The notes under the pieces were generated by a model. The model made no database searches. It was not told where the DNA came from and saw nothing but the letters and a program-made list of their open reading frames with translations. From NCBI RefSeq assembly GCF_006365315.1, contig NZ_CP040968.1, forward strand, positions 496,001 through 560,000: 64,000 bases of DNA, in the 5' to 3' direction. The translations under genes were made by a program, and so were the position numbers. The stretch is from Candidatus Methylopumilus universalis (lineage in GTDB: Bacteria; Pseudomonadota; Gammaproteobacteria; Burkholderiales; Methylophilaceae). Shown here one piece after another: positions 50,307 to 60,400 of the stretch. Position 1 is the first letter of the stretch, and every line of letters starts with the position of its first letter.

Positions 50307-52906
50307 TGCTTAGTTTTCTCAAATTGTAATGTTCGCTCAGGGAGCCTTAGGATAGGTTTAACATGACAGTAAGTCATGTCTTTTTCACGTGCAAATCTAA
50401 CAGCTGCATCGCCCAATTCGTAGCTTTTAGCCGCATCATTGATGCGATACCTCCAAAAGGCAAGTAACTCATCCCAAGATTGGTATTGAGCAGAGCAGGA
50501 AGCATCCTTTATGCCTTTAAGAAGTTCCATATCGCGACCTAAGCCAATCCATTGAGGTTTTGATGAATTAATAACGCCAATAGCAATTGCATCAATAGGC
50601 TTATCTGACGCAAAGAGCGCATAGAATGGCATTTGCAACTCTCCATAGGCATTTAGAAACCATTCGTTAAGAGTTTTTGTGGCTCCAGATTTGTAATCAA
50701 TAACAATCTTGTTTTGATTGACTTCATCAATACGATCAATCTTGATATTAAAGTTGAGACAACCTAAATGGATGGGTATATTTTTTTCTGTCTCTTTAAC
50801 TTCAAAGTCACCACGCTTTAACTCAAATTGAATCCAATTTTCAAGGTAATTAATTAAGCGTATTTCTTCAATATTGAAAAACTCAGGTAAGATTCTGGGG
50901 TACATTTTCTTTTCCGCTGAAATGTTCTTATGCGCAATATCTTGAATTTTCTTTGAGAGTTCATCTTTGCTTAAAGCACTTACTAGAAATGATGATTTAT
51001 ATTCCATCCAAAACTGCTCTAAGGTTTTATGAAAGAGATTTCCGCGAAGCCTAGTAGTTAAATTTTCCTCATCTTCATCTTCTAGTCTTTTGGCCCCGAG
51101 CCTAAATTCATAGAAAGCCCAAGCAGGGCAGATGGACTGTGCTTCAAGCAGTTTAATTCCTGATTTTGCAGTTTGTGCAACGTCAATTTTAATTGAAGTA
51201 TTATCTTCAATATATTCTATAACATCATGATTAAATGTATCTTTTTTATAATTAAAATTAATATCTTCATGTGGTTTCGAGGATATGAATGGGTACAAAA
51301 TAGGTGACGGAAAGATATCTTCTTCCCCCATTTTTTTAGCGTAAGAGAGTGTTACCAAGGCGGACGTATGGGTGAATTTGTCTAAAATATTTGTGGCATG
51401 TAAATGGCGTTTTTCATGGGTATTGATGTGGCAATCATGCTGAATTTTGATAGGGATAAAGGGATTAAATTGCTGAGGTGTAGGCCAATTATGTTCATTT
51501 AAATTCATAATCCACGTAGCATCATAGGTTTCATAGGTTATTTCATGAAAGCCTAAAATATCAATTTTAAAATTACCCTCGTGTTGATGTTGATGGGTAG
51601 TTTTTTTGAGGTAATACTGAAGTGTGTCTAACATATCTTGAATAGATATTTCATCTGTAAGCCTGTCTAACGAGGATACAGTTTCAGTAATTTTCTTCCA
51701 CGCCTCATAAACACCCTCTTCATAACCATCTCTTGGATTTAAAAGGCTAGATTGAATATTCTTTAAATACGCATCAAATGTTTTAATCCATGCGGAAGGG
51801 GCTCTTTTTTCTCTCCATTCATGATGTGAGACTTGGATTTGATCTAAATGCTTCATTAGAGATGGCGTTAAATGAACTAACCCCTCAGTTGTCTCTAGGA
51901 TTTCAATAAGCTCGTGAATTGAGACATTACCTCTACGTTTTCTCTCTAGTTGGTGAATAAGCCTATAGCGAAGAAATAACTCTTGATCATTTGACCAGCC
52001 GTTATGACACAAGATATTTTTCAGGTCTTTAATATTAAAAAAACCTCGCGCGCCAAATTCTATTAGCTTTATATTTAAATAAATCATGGATAAATGAAAT
52101 AAAGGCGTATTTAATGAGAACTGATAAATTCTTTTTTCTTGAGATAGGCTTGGGGTGAATGATTCAGGATGGAATGTTTTGTCAAGTAAGCTTGTGAGAC
52201 GATCTATGATTTGATCAAGCTGGGGCGTCACAATAAGTATTTTTTTATTTTGTTCTATTTGATTTCTGCACCATTCCACAACCTGCATACATTCATGCTC
52301 TTCATTAAGAAAAATACGCGACTCAATAGAAGGCTTTATTTTAGTATCTACAAAAAAAGTCACGTCAATTTGAGTTTGACATGCATTAATAAATGATTCT
52401 TCAATCGGCGTTCTAAAATCAAAATTTACAAAATGAATTGGGCAATCAATAGATATATCCTTCGATGTGATATGTTCAATTGCTATTTTTATAAGGCCAT
52501 TGAAGGTGATGATATTTTTATCGTTGCAATATTTTTTAAAGATTAAACGCCAAGCGTTAAAAAATGCATGCTCTTCACTGCGCTCTTCACTTTTTAAGGT
52601 ATTTTCGCCAATAAGAAATTGATCTATGAGTCGATTAGCCTGGCTAGCAGTCTCACTTAAGCTTTCAATATTAGATAAATCAAATGAGGATTTTTTGTAT
52701 TGTTTAATGCTACTTTCCCATAGCAATTTTTCTTCGATACCATTAAGAACTCGGAATGGCATGTTGATGTTTGGGTGTTTTTTAAAGAGATTATTAATGA
52801 AGTCATGAAGAGCCATCACTTTTTCTTTTGAGTTAAAGTGTTGGCTTAATTTAAAAGCTTCTTTTGAATTACGACAGAGATAGATAGGCTTTTGCTCAGA
52901 ATGCAT
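50303..52906 (-). CDS. addB: AddB-like inactivated helicase with PD-(D/E)XK nuclease
   Basis: 867 residues. The N-terminal half resembles AddB but shows no Walker A, as in the inactivated superfamily I helicases of betaproteobacteria. The C-terminal nuclease keeps its key groups: RGNLFHKTLEQF (His626), IDRIDE (Asp724, Asp727) and DYKSG (Asp737, Lys739). Fe-S cysteines are largely gone: Cys593 (CPAWAF) and Cys847 remain, but positions 844 and 853 of the C-terminal cluster, usually Cys, are Met and Leu (MTYCHVKPILRL). With the nuclease-less addA downstream it would form a single-nuclease AddAB. Confidence 0.83.
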   Translation of the reverse strand: MHSEQKPIYLCRNSKEAFKLSQHFNSKEKVMALHDFINNLFKKHPNINMPFRVLNGIEEKLLWESSIKQYKKSSFDLSNIESLSETASQANRLIDQFLIGENTLKSEERSEEHAFFNAWRLIFKKYCNDKNIITFNGLIKIAIEHITSKDISIDCPIHFVNFDFRTPIEESFINACQTQIDVTFFVDTKIKPSIESRIFLNEEHECMQVVEWCRNQIEQNKKILIVTPQLDQIIDRLTSLLDKTFHPESFTPSLSQEKRIYQFSLNTPLFHLSMIYLNIKLIEFGARGFFNIKDLKNILCHNGWSNDQELFLRYRLIHQLERKRRGNVSIHELIEILETTEGLVHLTPSLMKHLDQIQVSHHEWREKRAPSAWIKTFDAYLKNIQSSLLNPRDGYEEGVYEAWKKITETVSSLDRLTDEISIQDMLDTLQYYLKKTTHQHQHEGNFKIDILGFHEITYETYDATWIMNLNEHNWPTPQQFNPFIPIKIQHDCHINTHEKRHLHATNILDKFTHTSALVTLSYAKKMGEEDIFPSPILYPFISSKPHEDINFNYKKDTFNHDVIEYIEDNTSIKIDVAQTAKSGIKLLEAQSICPAWAFYEFRLGAKRLEDEDEENLTTRLRGNLFHKTLEQFWMEYKSSFLVSALSKDELSKKIQDIAHKNISAEKKMYPRILPEFFNIEEIRLINYLENWIQFELKRGDFEVKETEKNIPIHLGCLNFNIKIDRIDEVNQNKIVIDYKSGATKTLNEWFLNAYGELQMPFYALFASDKPIDAIAIGVINSSKPQWIGLGRDMELLKGIKDASCSAQYQSWDELLAFWRYRINDAAKSYELGDAAVRFAREKDMTYCHVKPILRLPERTLQFEKTKQ

Positions 52907-52913
52907 GCTTCTA

Positions 52914-52941
52914 TTGTAAACTTATCCCCGTTAATTATTAT
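52914..52941 (+). promoter_or_regulatory. Possible promoter of greB
   Basis: TTGTAA (52914-52919) and TATTAT (52936-52941) are spaced 16 bases apart in the 43-base gap between divergent addB and greB. The ATG is only eight bases after the -10, so the transcript would be leaderless or nearly so. Confidence 0.35.
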
Positions 52942-52949
52942 TAAAAAAT

Positions 52950-53435
52950 ATGGCTGAACGCAAAAATTACATTACTAAACAAGGATATCAGTGCCTAAAA
53001 GATGAGCTTGATTTTTTAGTCAAAGTTGATCGTCCTAAAGTAGTAGCAGACGTTTCCTGGGCGGCAAGTAATGGAGATCGCAGTGAGAATGGAGATTATA
53101 TATATGGAAAAAAACGCCTCCGTCAGATAGATGCAAGAGCGAAATTCTTATTTGGTCGGATTGATGAGGCTGTAGTGATTGATCCATCTTCACAAGAACA
53201 GCAGGATAAGATTTTTTTTGGCGCGTGGATCACACTTCTTAATGAGTCTGATAACTCAGAGCATCATTTTCGTATTGTAGGGCAAGATGAGATTGATACA
53301 GAAAAAGGCTTTATTAGTTGGGTTTCACCTATTGCTAAGGCGCTTTTAGGAAAAGCCTTAGATGATGAGGTAAAAGTCGAGACTCCGGGTGGCTTAGTTA
53401 ATTTTAGAATTATTGATGTGTCGTATCATGAGTAA
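52950..53435 (+). CDS. greB: Transcription elongation factor GreB
   Basis: 161 residues. It rescues backtracked RNA polymerase by inserting its coiled coil into the secondary channel. The acidic tip DRSENGDYIYGKKRLRQID and the N-terminal YITKQGYQCLKDEL are GreB-type; YIYGKK separates it from GreA. The C-terminal FKBP-like domain has FFGAWITLLNE. earP overlaps its stop. Confidence 0.95.
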   Translation: MAERKNYITKQGYQCLKDELDFLVKVDRPKVVADVSWAASNGDRSENGDYIYGKKRLRQIDARAKFLFGRIDEAVVIDPSSQEQQDKIFFGAWITLLNESDNSEHHFRIVGQDEIDTEKGFISWVSPIAKALLGKALDDEVKVETPGGLVNFRIIDVSYHE

Positions 53436-54528
53436 CAAAAGCCTTATAGCTTGTCATTTAATATGCAAGGTGATTGATTTTTTCGGTGATATTGGTGTTG
53501 CATGGCGCATAGCAAAACAACTCAAAGTTGATTTTAATATTGAGGTGCATCTCCTTGTGGATGATCTTATGACTTCTAGAAGACTCATCCCTTCATTAGA
53601 TATTTCCTTAAAAAAACAAACGGTCGATGGTATTACTATTCATCATTGTGATTTTAGTGAAGATTCAAAATCACTTCCGCCACCTCCAGCTTTTGTATTT
53701 AATCTTTTTAATATTGATTTACCTAATGCCTATAAATTGCTTATGCAAAGCGAAAAGTCCAAATATATTGCCATTGAATATTTGTCAGCTGAGCCATGGG
53801 TCGAGAATTTTCATTTAAAACCTTCAATAGATCCTGAATCAGGCCTTATTAAAACTTTCTTTTATCCTGGCTTTACTGGTCAAACAGGCGGCCTCATCCG
53901 TGAGAAGAATTTACTATCGCGTCGAGAGTCTTTTGTTCAAGCTAATCGTGATAAATTTATTAAGTCATTTGGCGGCAATCCTAACCTCTATTCAATATCA
54001 CTTTTTTATTACCCAATACAAAAAATTGAAGCTTTTTTAGATGTTATGGAGCTTATGAAAAAGCCTATTCAATTTTTCATACCTCAATATTTATTTGATC
54101 TTTTAAAAGTAAAAAAGAATTATCAGTATATTCATATCATTTCCTATCCATTTTTAAGCCACGATGATTTTGATGATCTACTTCGGTCATGTAATCTTAA
54201 TTTTGTGCGCGGTGAAGATAGCTGGATAAGAGCAATTTGGGCCGGCAAACCTTTTATTTGGCAGCCATATATCCAAGAAAACAGTATCCATTTAATTAAA
54301 CTAAAAGCTTTTTTGAAGAGCTATTGTGAGGATTGTGAACAAGAGTTATCAGAGGTTTTATTTAAAATGCATGACGATTGGTCGAATAATAAATTTAATG
54401 AAGCTTTATGGCGCGATTTTTTCAAAAATCAGTCTTCTTTGGAGTCTTTCGCATTGAAGCGAAGTCATCACTATTTCAAAGAGCCATCATTTGTCGAGAG
54501 TTTGGTTGATTATTGTTCTGAAACATAA
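53428..54528 (+). CDS. earP: EF-P arginine rhamnosyltransferase EarP
   Basis: 366 residues from the ATG at 53428, eight bases before the greB stop; upstream in-frame starts at 53413 and 53416 are deeper in greB. It transfers rhamnose from dTDP-rhamnose to an arginine of elongation factor P. The N-terminal CKVIDFFGDIGVAWR holds the two catalytic-type aspartates (Asp17, Asp21), and the C-terminal FVRGEDSWIRAIWAGKPFIWQPY is the donor-binding region. efp follows 55 bases later with Arg32, the expected target. Confidence 0.95.
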   Translation: MSNKSLIACHLICKVIDFFGDIGVAWRIAKQLKVDFNIEVHLLVDDLMTSRRLIPSLDISLKKQTVDGITIHHCDFSEDSKSLPPPPAFVFNLFNIDLPNAYKLLMQSEKSKYIAIEYLSAEPWVENFHLKPSIDPESGLIKTFFYPGFTGQTGGLIREKNLLSRRESFVQANRDKFIKSFGGNPNLYSISLFYYPIQKIEAFLDVMELMKKPIQFFIPQYLFDLLKVKKNYQYIHIISYPFLSHDDFDDLLRSCNLNFVRGEDSWIRAIWAGKPFIWQPYIQENSIHLIKLKAFLKSYCEDCEQELSEVLFKMHDDWSNNKFNEALWRDFFKNQSSLESFALKRSHHYFKEPSFVESLVDYCSET

Positions 54529-54542
54529 TTTTCGAGTATAAT
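54513..54542 (+). promoter_or_regulatory. Promoter of efp
   Basis: TTGTTC (54513-54518) and a perfect TATAAT (54537-54542) are spaced 18 bases apart, overlapping the earP end. The efp ATG is 41 bases after the -10 element, so efp probably has its own strong promoter besides any read-through from greB-earP. Confidence 0.5.
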
Positions 54543-54583
54543 TTCTCCCTTTTATTTAGTAAGCATTCCCAAGGATCAATATT

Positions 54584-55141
54584 ATGAAAATCGCTCAAGA
54601 GCTTCGCGCTGGTAACGTTATTATGGTTGGCACTGACCCAATGGTCATTTTAAAAGCTGAATATAATAAATCAGGTCGAAATTCAGCTGTGGTAAAGATG
54701 AAAATGAAAAATCTTTTGACTGAAGCGCCGAGCGAAAACGTTTATAACGCCAGTGATAAATTCGAAGTGATTGTGTTGGATAAAAAGGATGTTACTTATT
54801 CTTATTTTTCAGACCCTGCTTATGTGTTCATGGATGGTGAATATAATCAATATGAAATTGATGCTGAAAATATGTCAGAAGCTTTAAATTTCTTAGAAGA
54901 TGGCATGCCTTGCGAAGTTAAATTTTATAATGGGAAAGCTATCTCTGTAGAGCTTCCAAATTCTGTTACCCGAGAAATTACTTACACTGAGCCTGCTGTA
55001 AAAGGCGACACTTCAGGTAAGGTAATGAAGCCAGCTAAAATTAATACGGGCTTTGAAGTAATGGTGCCTTTATTCTGCAATACCGGTGACAAGATTGAAA
55101 TTGATACGCGTACCTTAGAATACAAAAACCGCGTTTTATAA
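54584..55141 (+). CDS. efp: Elongation factor P (Arg32 type)
   Basis: 185 residues, three OB-type domains. EF-P relieves ribosome stalling at polyproline. The loop tip reads NKSGRNSA with Arg32, the residue rhamnosylated by EarP, instead of the lysine used in E. coli. The C-terminal domain ends with [20 protein letters not shown]. An AAGGA ribosome site lies eight bases before the ATG. Two bases after the stop begins the convergent tldD end. Confidence 0.97.
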   Translation: MKIAQELRAGNVIMVGTDPMVILKAEYNKSGRNSAVVKMKMKNLLTEAPSENVYNASDKFEVIVLDKKDVTYSYFSDPAYVFMDGEYNQYEIDAENMSEALNFLEDGMPCEVKFYNGKAISVELPNSVTREITYTEPAVKGDTSGKVMKPAKINTGFEVMVPLFCNTGDKIEIDTRTLEYKNRVL

Positions 55142-55143
55142 TC

Positions 55144-56580
55144 CTAAGCAGTTCCACCTACAACTAAACTGTCAATCTTGATAGTGGGTTGGCCTACACC
55201 TACAGGAACACTTTGACCTTCTTTACCGCAGGTTCCTACCCCTGAATCCAAAGACATATCATTGCCAATCATACTGACTTTCTTTAAAACTTCAGGGCCA
55301 TTTCCTATTAACGTTGCGCCCTTGACTGGGTAGAGCAGTTTCCCGTCTTCAATCATCCAAGCTTCAGCTGCAGAAAATACAAACTTTCCGCTTGTGATGT
55401 CTACTTGGCCGCCGCCAAAATTAACTGCATAAATTCCTTTTTTTACTGACTTGATAATTTCTTCCGGAGTTTTTGTACCATTTAGCATGTATGTATTTGT
55501 CATTCTTGGCATAGGTAAATGTGCATATGATTCTCTTCTTGCGTTTCCAGTAATAGGCATATTCATGAGTCTCGCATTTAATGTATCTTGAATGTAGCCT
55601 TTTAGAATGCCATTTTCAATAAGCACGGTTCTTTGTGTTTCATTACCTTCATCGTCAATATTAAGTGACCCTCGTCGATCCTTGATAGTGCCGTCATCAA
55701 CGACAGTAATATCTTTTGCAGCAACTTGTGTACCAATTTTATTACTAAATGCGGAGCTACCTTTTCGATTGAAGTCACCTTCGAGACCATGACCAATAGC
55801 TTCGTGAAGAAGAATGCCAGGCCATCCGGGACCCAAGACAACTGTCATACTTCCAGCAGGAGCGGGCTTAGCATTTAAGTTGGTTGTGGCTTGGTGAACC
55901 GCTTCTTGCGCATACTGTTTTAATATTTCGTCTGAGAAATATTCAAATCCAAAACGTCCACCACCCCCTGATGAGCCTTGCTCTCTTTTTCCATTCGATT
56001 CTGCAATAACATTAATAGATAATCTTACTAAAGGCCTAATATCAGCAGCAATTTTTTGTTCATTATTGATCACTAAAATTACTTCATACTCCCCAGCAAT
56101 TGAAGCTGTTACTTTAGTAATCCGCTCATCCATTTTTTTAGCAAAATTTTCTATTTTTTCAAGAATCTTAATTTTTGCTTCTGCAGGAACGGCCGAGAGA
56201 GGATCTTGACCTCCATATAAATTAGAAGTTATTTTTGGATGATCTAGTTTATGAATTTGATTTAAGTTTTTCGAAGCAATAGCTTTAGCAATGCTTGAGG
56301 AAGATAAAAGAGCTTCAATAGATATATCATCTGAATAAGCAAATGCAGATTTATCTTTATTAACTGCTCTAACACCTACACCTTGATCGATTGAGAAGCT
56401 CCCTGACTTAACTTGGCCCTCTTCAAGACCCCAATATTCATTTTTTGTGTATTGAAAATATAGGTCTGCATAATCGACACCATGAGCCATCATGCCATTA
56501 AGTATTTTATTTAGATCGTTAATTTCAATGCCAGATTGCGAAAGAAGTAAATTTTTTGCATGAGAAATTTTATGTTCCAT
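55144..56580 (-). CDS. tldD: Metalloprotease TldD
   Basis: 478 residues. It works with TldE/PmbA to cut unfolded peptides and mature some microcins; PmbA is not in this window. The zinc motif HEAIGHGLEGD (HExxxH) is intact. YWGLEEGQVKSGSFS near the start and GVGTCGKEGQSVPVGVGQP near the end are typical. It lies eight bases after the nitrilase-family gene in the yhdP-nit-tldD order known from betaproteobacteria. Confidence 0.95.
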   Translation of the reverse strand: MEHKISHAKNLLLSQSGIEINDLNKILNGMMAHGVDYADLYFQYTKNEYWGLEEGQVKSGSFSIDQGVGVRAVNKDKSAFAYSDDISIEALLSSSSIAKAIASKNLNQIHKLDHPKITSNLYGGQDPLSAVPAEAKIKILEKIENFAKKMDERITKVTASIAGEYEVILVINNEQKIAADIRPLVRLSINVIAESNGKREQGSSGGGGRFGFEYFSDEILKQYAQEAVHQATTNLNAKPAPAGSMTVVLGPGWPGILLHEAIGHGLEGDFNRKGSSAFSNKIGTQVAAKDITVVDDGTIKDRRGSLNIDDEGNETQRTVLIENGILKGYIQDTLNARLMNMPITGNARRESYAHLPMPRMTNTYMLNGTKTPEEIIKSVKKGIYAVNFGGGQVDITSGKFVFSAAEAWMIEDGKLLYPVKGATLIGNGPEVLKKVSMIGNDMSLDSGVGTCGKEGQSVPVGVGQPTIKIDSLVVGGTA

Positions 56581-56588
56581 AAGAAGTA

Positions 56589-57443
56589 TTATTTTATAGT
56601 TCGATGTTTAAGAGCAGGCAAAGATTTGCGAATGGATTTGATATATTCTTTGTTAAGATATCCCGTAATTACTCCAGAGCCTCGCGACAGACGATCTAAT
56701 ATAGTGCCCCATGGATCAACAATAAGTGAGTTACCATGTGTTTCTCTTCCAGATAGGTGATAGCCACCCTGAGCAGGCGCTAACACATAACATTGATTCT
56801 CTATAGCTCTTGCTCGAATCAGAATTTCCCAGTGAGCCTTTCCGGTCGTTTCTGTAAAAGCTGATGGAATTACTAGAAGGTCGATTTCCTTCATTGCTCG
56901 AAATAATTCTGGAAATCGAAGGTCATAACAAATCGCAATTCCAATTTTACCAAATGGAGAGTCGACAACTACAACATCAGAACCCGCTTCAATTAATTTA
57001 TCTTCTCGATAAAATTCCTCGCCCATATCAAATCCAAAAAGATGTATTTTGTCGTAGCGATGAACTAAATTTCCTTTGTCATCATAAATTAAACAACTAT
57101 TTCTGATTTTATTTTTATCTTTCGAAACTAAAGGAATAGAACCACCAATAATCCACACTTTATTTTTTTTGGCTTGCTTTGATAGGAAGGATTGAACGAG
57201 GCCATGATCAGGCTTCTCCTTCGCCTTTAATTTTTCAGAGTCCTTGGAACTCATAATAGAGAAATACTCAGGGAGGGCAATAAGTTTAGCGCCTTGATTA
57301 GCGGCAATTGTAATTAAATTTTCAGCTTCATTAAGGTTTGATTTGATATCTGGCCCAGATGCCATTTGTATCCCTGCAATTTTTACGATATCTTTATTAA
57401 CTAATCTTGCTTTAGTCGTTTTTATTTTAGATTTAATTGCCAT
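56589..57443 (-). CDS. Nitrilase-family carbon-nitrogen hydrolase
   Basis: 284 residues with the catalytic triad Glu59 (ALPEYFS), Lys132 (RYDKIHLFG) and Cys172 (AICYDLRFPELF). The sequence around the Cys is that of the Nit1/NitB branch, which hydrolyses deaminated glutathione or omega-amides as metabolite repair. The exact substrate is inference. An N-terminal lysine-rich stretch of about 18 residues precedes the family start, so translation might begin later. It lies two bases after yhdP. Confidence 0.87.
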   Translation of the reverse strand: MAIKSKIKTTKARLVNKDIVKIAGIQMASGPDIKSNLNEAENLITIAANQGAKLIALPEYFSIMSSKDSEKLKAKEKPDHGLVQSFLSKQAKKNKVWIIGGSIPLVSKDKNKIRNSCLIYDDKGNLVHRYDKIHLFGFDMGEEFYREDKLIEAGSDVVVVDSPFGKIGIAICYDLRFPELFRAMKEIDLLVIPSAFTETTGKAHWEILIRARAIENQCYVLAPAQGGYHLSGRETHGNSLIVDPWGTILDRLSRGSGVITGYLNKEYIKSIRKSLPALKHRTIK

Positions 57444-57445
57444 TT

Positions 57446-60400
57446 TTATTTTTTATCATTAAATAAGTTTTTGGTATTATCAATTGTCGTTTTAATTTTA
57501 TCTGACGCAGAATTATTTACTTCTTCTGGATTTTCCCATGTACCAATAATTCTATATTCAGAGGTCAGTACTTTGTTAAGAGGATCTTTAAGTATTTTTT
57601 GTGCAATAAATGCTGCCGCTCCTACAAGCGGACCTCCTGCAAGAGCTGCAATAGAAAGGCTATCGCTAATATGAGGGGTAACTTTCACGTTTAAATCTTG
57701 AGTTTCATGGATAATATTTGTTTCACCAGTCATAAATACTTCAGCCGCCGGGCCATTCATTCTAAAATTACTTGTTTTCATGATGCCATTACTTACTCGA
57801 ACAGAAGCATTCATGGTATCAAGCACAAATCCGCTGCCAAATAAATCTCTGAAATCTAAACTAAGTCTTCTAGGTAAGCTTTGCAGGGTAACAAGGCCAA
57901 AGAGTCTTCCTATACCAGGCTCGACTTTTTGAATTGTTCCTTTACGCACGTCAAGGTTAAATGATCCATCCACTCTGGTTTTATCGAAGGACAAAGGATT
58001 GCCTGGCCATCTAAATTGACCAGATAAGTCAGCTTCCCCATCTTTTACAAAATTTGGATAGCCAAGGAAATTGAGTGTATCGCCAAGATTATCAATTTTC
58101 CAGCTAAAGTTAATATTTGATTTTGAGTTCTTATTCCAATCTACCCACTCTCCATCTGCTTGAAAAATATTTTTATCATTCACAATCTTAAATTTTTGAA
58201 TATTAATATTTTGTTTTGAAGTATTAGAAACAAGTTCAAGTTTTCCAACTTTTTTGCCGTCTAACTCAAGCGAATCAATTTTAATGTCTAAATTAGGTAC
58301 TTTTTGATTGGTTGCGCTTTGAGTTGAAGATATTTTTTTAATTTCGGCTGGTATCTTGAGTTTATTTAATCTGGCTATTAGTTTGTTATCCTTTTCAGCC
58401 CACAAAAGATTGCCTGATGTTTCATTGGAGTTTATTTTAAATTTTGTGCTGCCATTAGCTGGTGCTATTTCTATTTTGATATTACTAAATCGCCTATCAA
58501 AGAGATCAGCATTTTTGAGCGCTATATCAGCTTTGTCAATTTTAAAGCCACTGGCACTATCTCCTCCACTATAGATACTTATAATGTCATCTAAGTTTAC
58601 ATAGGGTAAATTAGCTTTGAGATAAAGTCCTTTTTGCGAATTTGTTCTGATGTCTGAGTTAATTGATATATAGCCCTTATCAACTGACATGAGGTTATTT
58701 TTTTCTATGCGAGTGATTTTTGAATTCACAATATTGCTATATTTAAATTCAATTTCATCATTTTTTGTATTATTCTGTTTTTTAGTAAAGTGGAATTTTT
58801 CTTCCTTATCGCGTGCTTTATTAAATGGAGCAGGGTAGTTCATCTCAATTCCTTTTAGATCGGAAGATAATTGTATATTGAGTAAAGGTTTTTTATATTC
58901 CACTAGTCCTTCCCAATTAGCCGATCCATTTAATTTAGAAAAACTTGTCCCTAATTTTTCTTCTATACCCTTGTCAGTAAAGGTACCATTTAATTTCACC
59001 TTAATAGCCTTGCTTGAGTCTGCAATAAGTAAAATATTAGTGTTGCCTCCAAACATGTTGCCAGTGAGATTTTCAGTTTTAACATTTTTTTCATCAAAAC
59101 TTACTAAGCCCTTTATTTTTTCGATCTTTGGAATCCCCATTGATGGATTGGTTAGGTTGCTATCTAAAAATTGGTAATTACCTTTAAAAGTAATGGCGTC
59201 AAGATTATCCATAGGGATATCAATATTTACTTTGAGTCTTCCTTCTCCAGAACCAGTTGCTTCATCAAATAAATGTTGAACAGATTCTTTTATAGGACTG
59301 TTATTAATGAATTTAACAGCTTCACGTGTTGGGCTATTTAGCGTGCTTTGCAGATTCAGTATGGGATGCTCGATCGCTATTGCAGGAATAGTTGTTTTAA
59401 GCTCTTTAATTGTGTTACCTAGGAATTGACCTTTCTTGCTTAGCAATTCGAAAGTCCCAGCATTGACTGACGCATTAAAATCAAATTTTTCAATAACTGG
59501 CCATCCCGTGCCATATTCGATCAAGGTATTTTTCCCTGTGGTTGTAACAATAAAGTTACCTTTATTGGGATCGGGACGGTTCTGCGCATCAACGAATGGG
59601 AAATCGGCTGACAAACCTTTAATTGAAACTAAAGTATTTTCTAAACTGCCCTCAAGGAGTGAGGTGTCAAGCCAGTGAAGACTTTCGGCTCCTATTGTTT
59701 TTGGGTAATAAGTTTTAGCATGTTTTAAGTCTATAAAAGGAATTGAAGCCTGAATATCCAAATAAGTTTCTTTTTGAGGCATCTGTTTGATGCTGCCATT
59801 TATTGAACCATTAATAAATGGATTATTAAAGCTAATATTTTTAAACATTAAATAATTTTTTGTCCATTTTAAATCACCATGTAAATCATTAAATTTGAGT
59901 GCTTCTCTAAATAATTTATTGTATGTAAGTGAAACATCAGTTGATTTAAATTTTAAAGAGCCATCTTCATTAGATAGATGAATCGAGCCTGTTAGATTTT
60001 CGAATCCTGGTAAATCTTCAAAAGTTTTTAAGCTTAATTTATCAAATTGAGCTTTGAGGCTTAATTCAACATTTTTATTGTCCATCCACTTAAGGTCGAC
60101 GTTAGTAAGTGAGCCCGATGGTTGGATTGCACTAACTTTATTTTTAACATCATCAAAGTAAGGAATTGTTTGGAGTATTTCATTTGCTGCATCGAGCTGA
60201 ATCTTATTTATTTTAAGAGAGAAGGCGGTTGGTTTATTCGTTTCAGTTGAAATGGTAATGGCCGTATTGGCATTTTCAATATTAATTCCATTATTTGTAA
60301 GGAGATAAAGATTTTCAAATATAACTTCGTGACCAACCTTATTCGAAAGCCAAGTAACATTACCTGAAAAATTCTTCAGATTAAGTTCATTTTTATTAGC

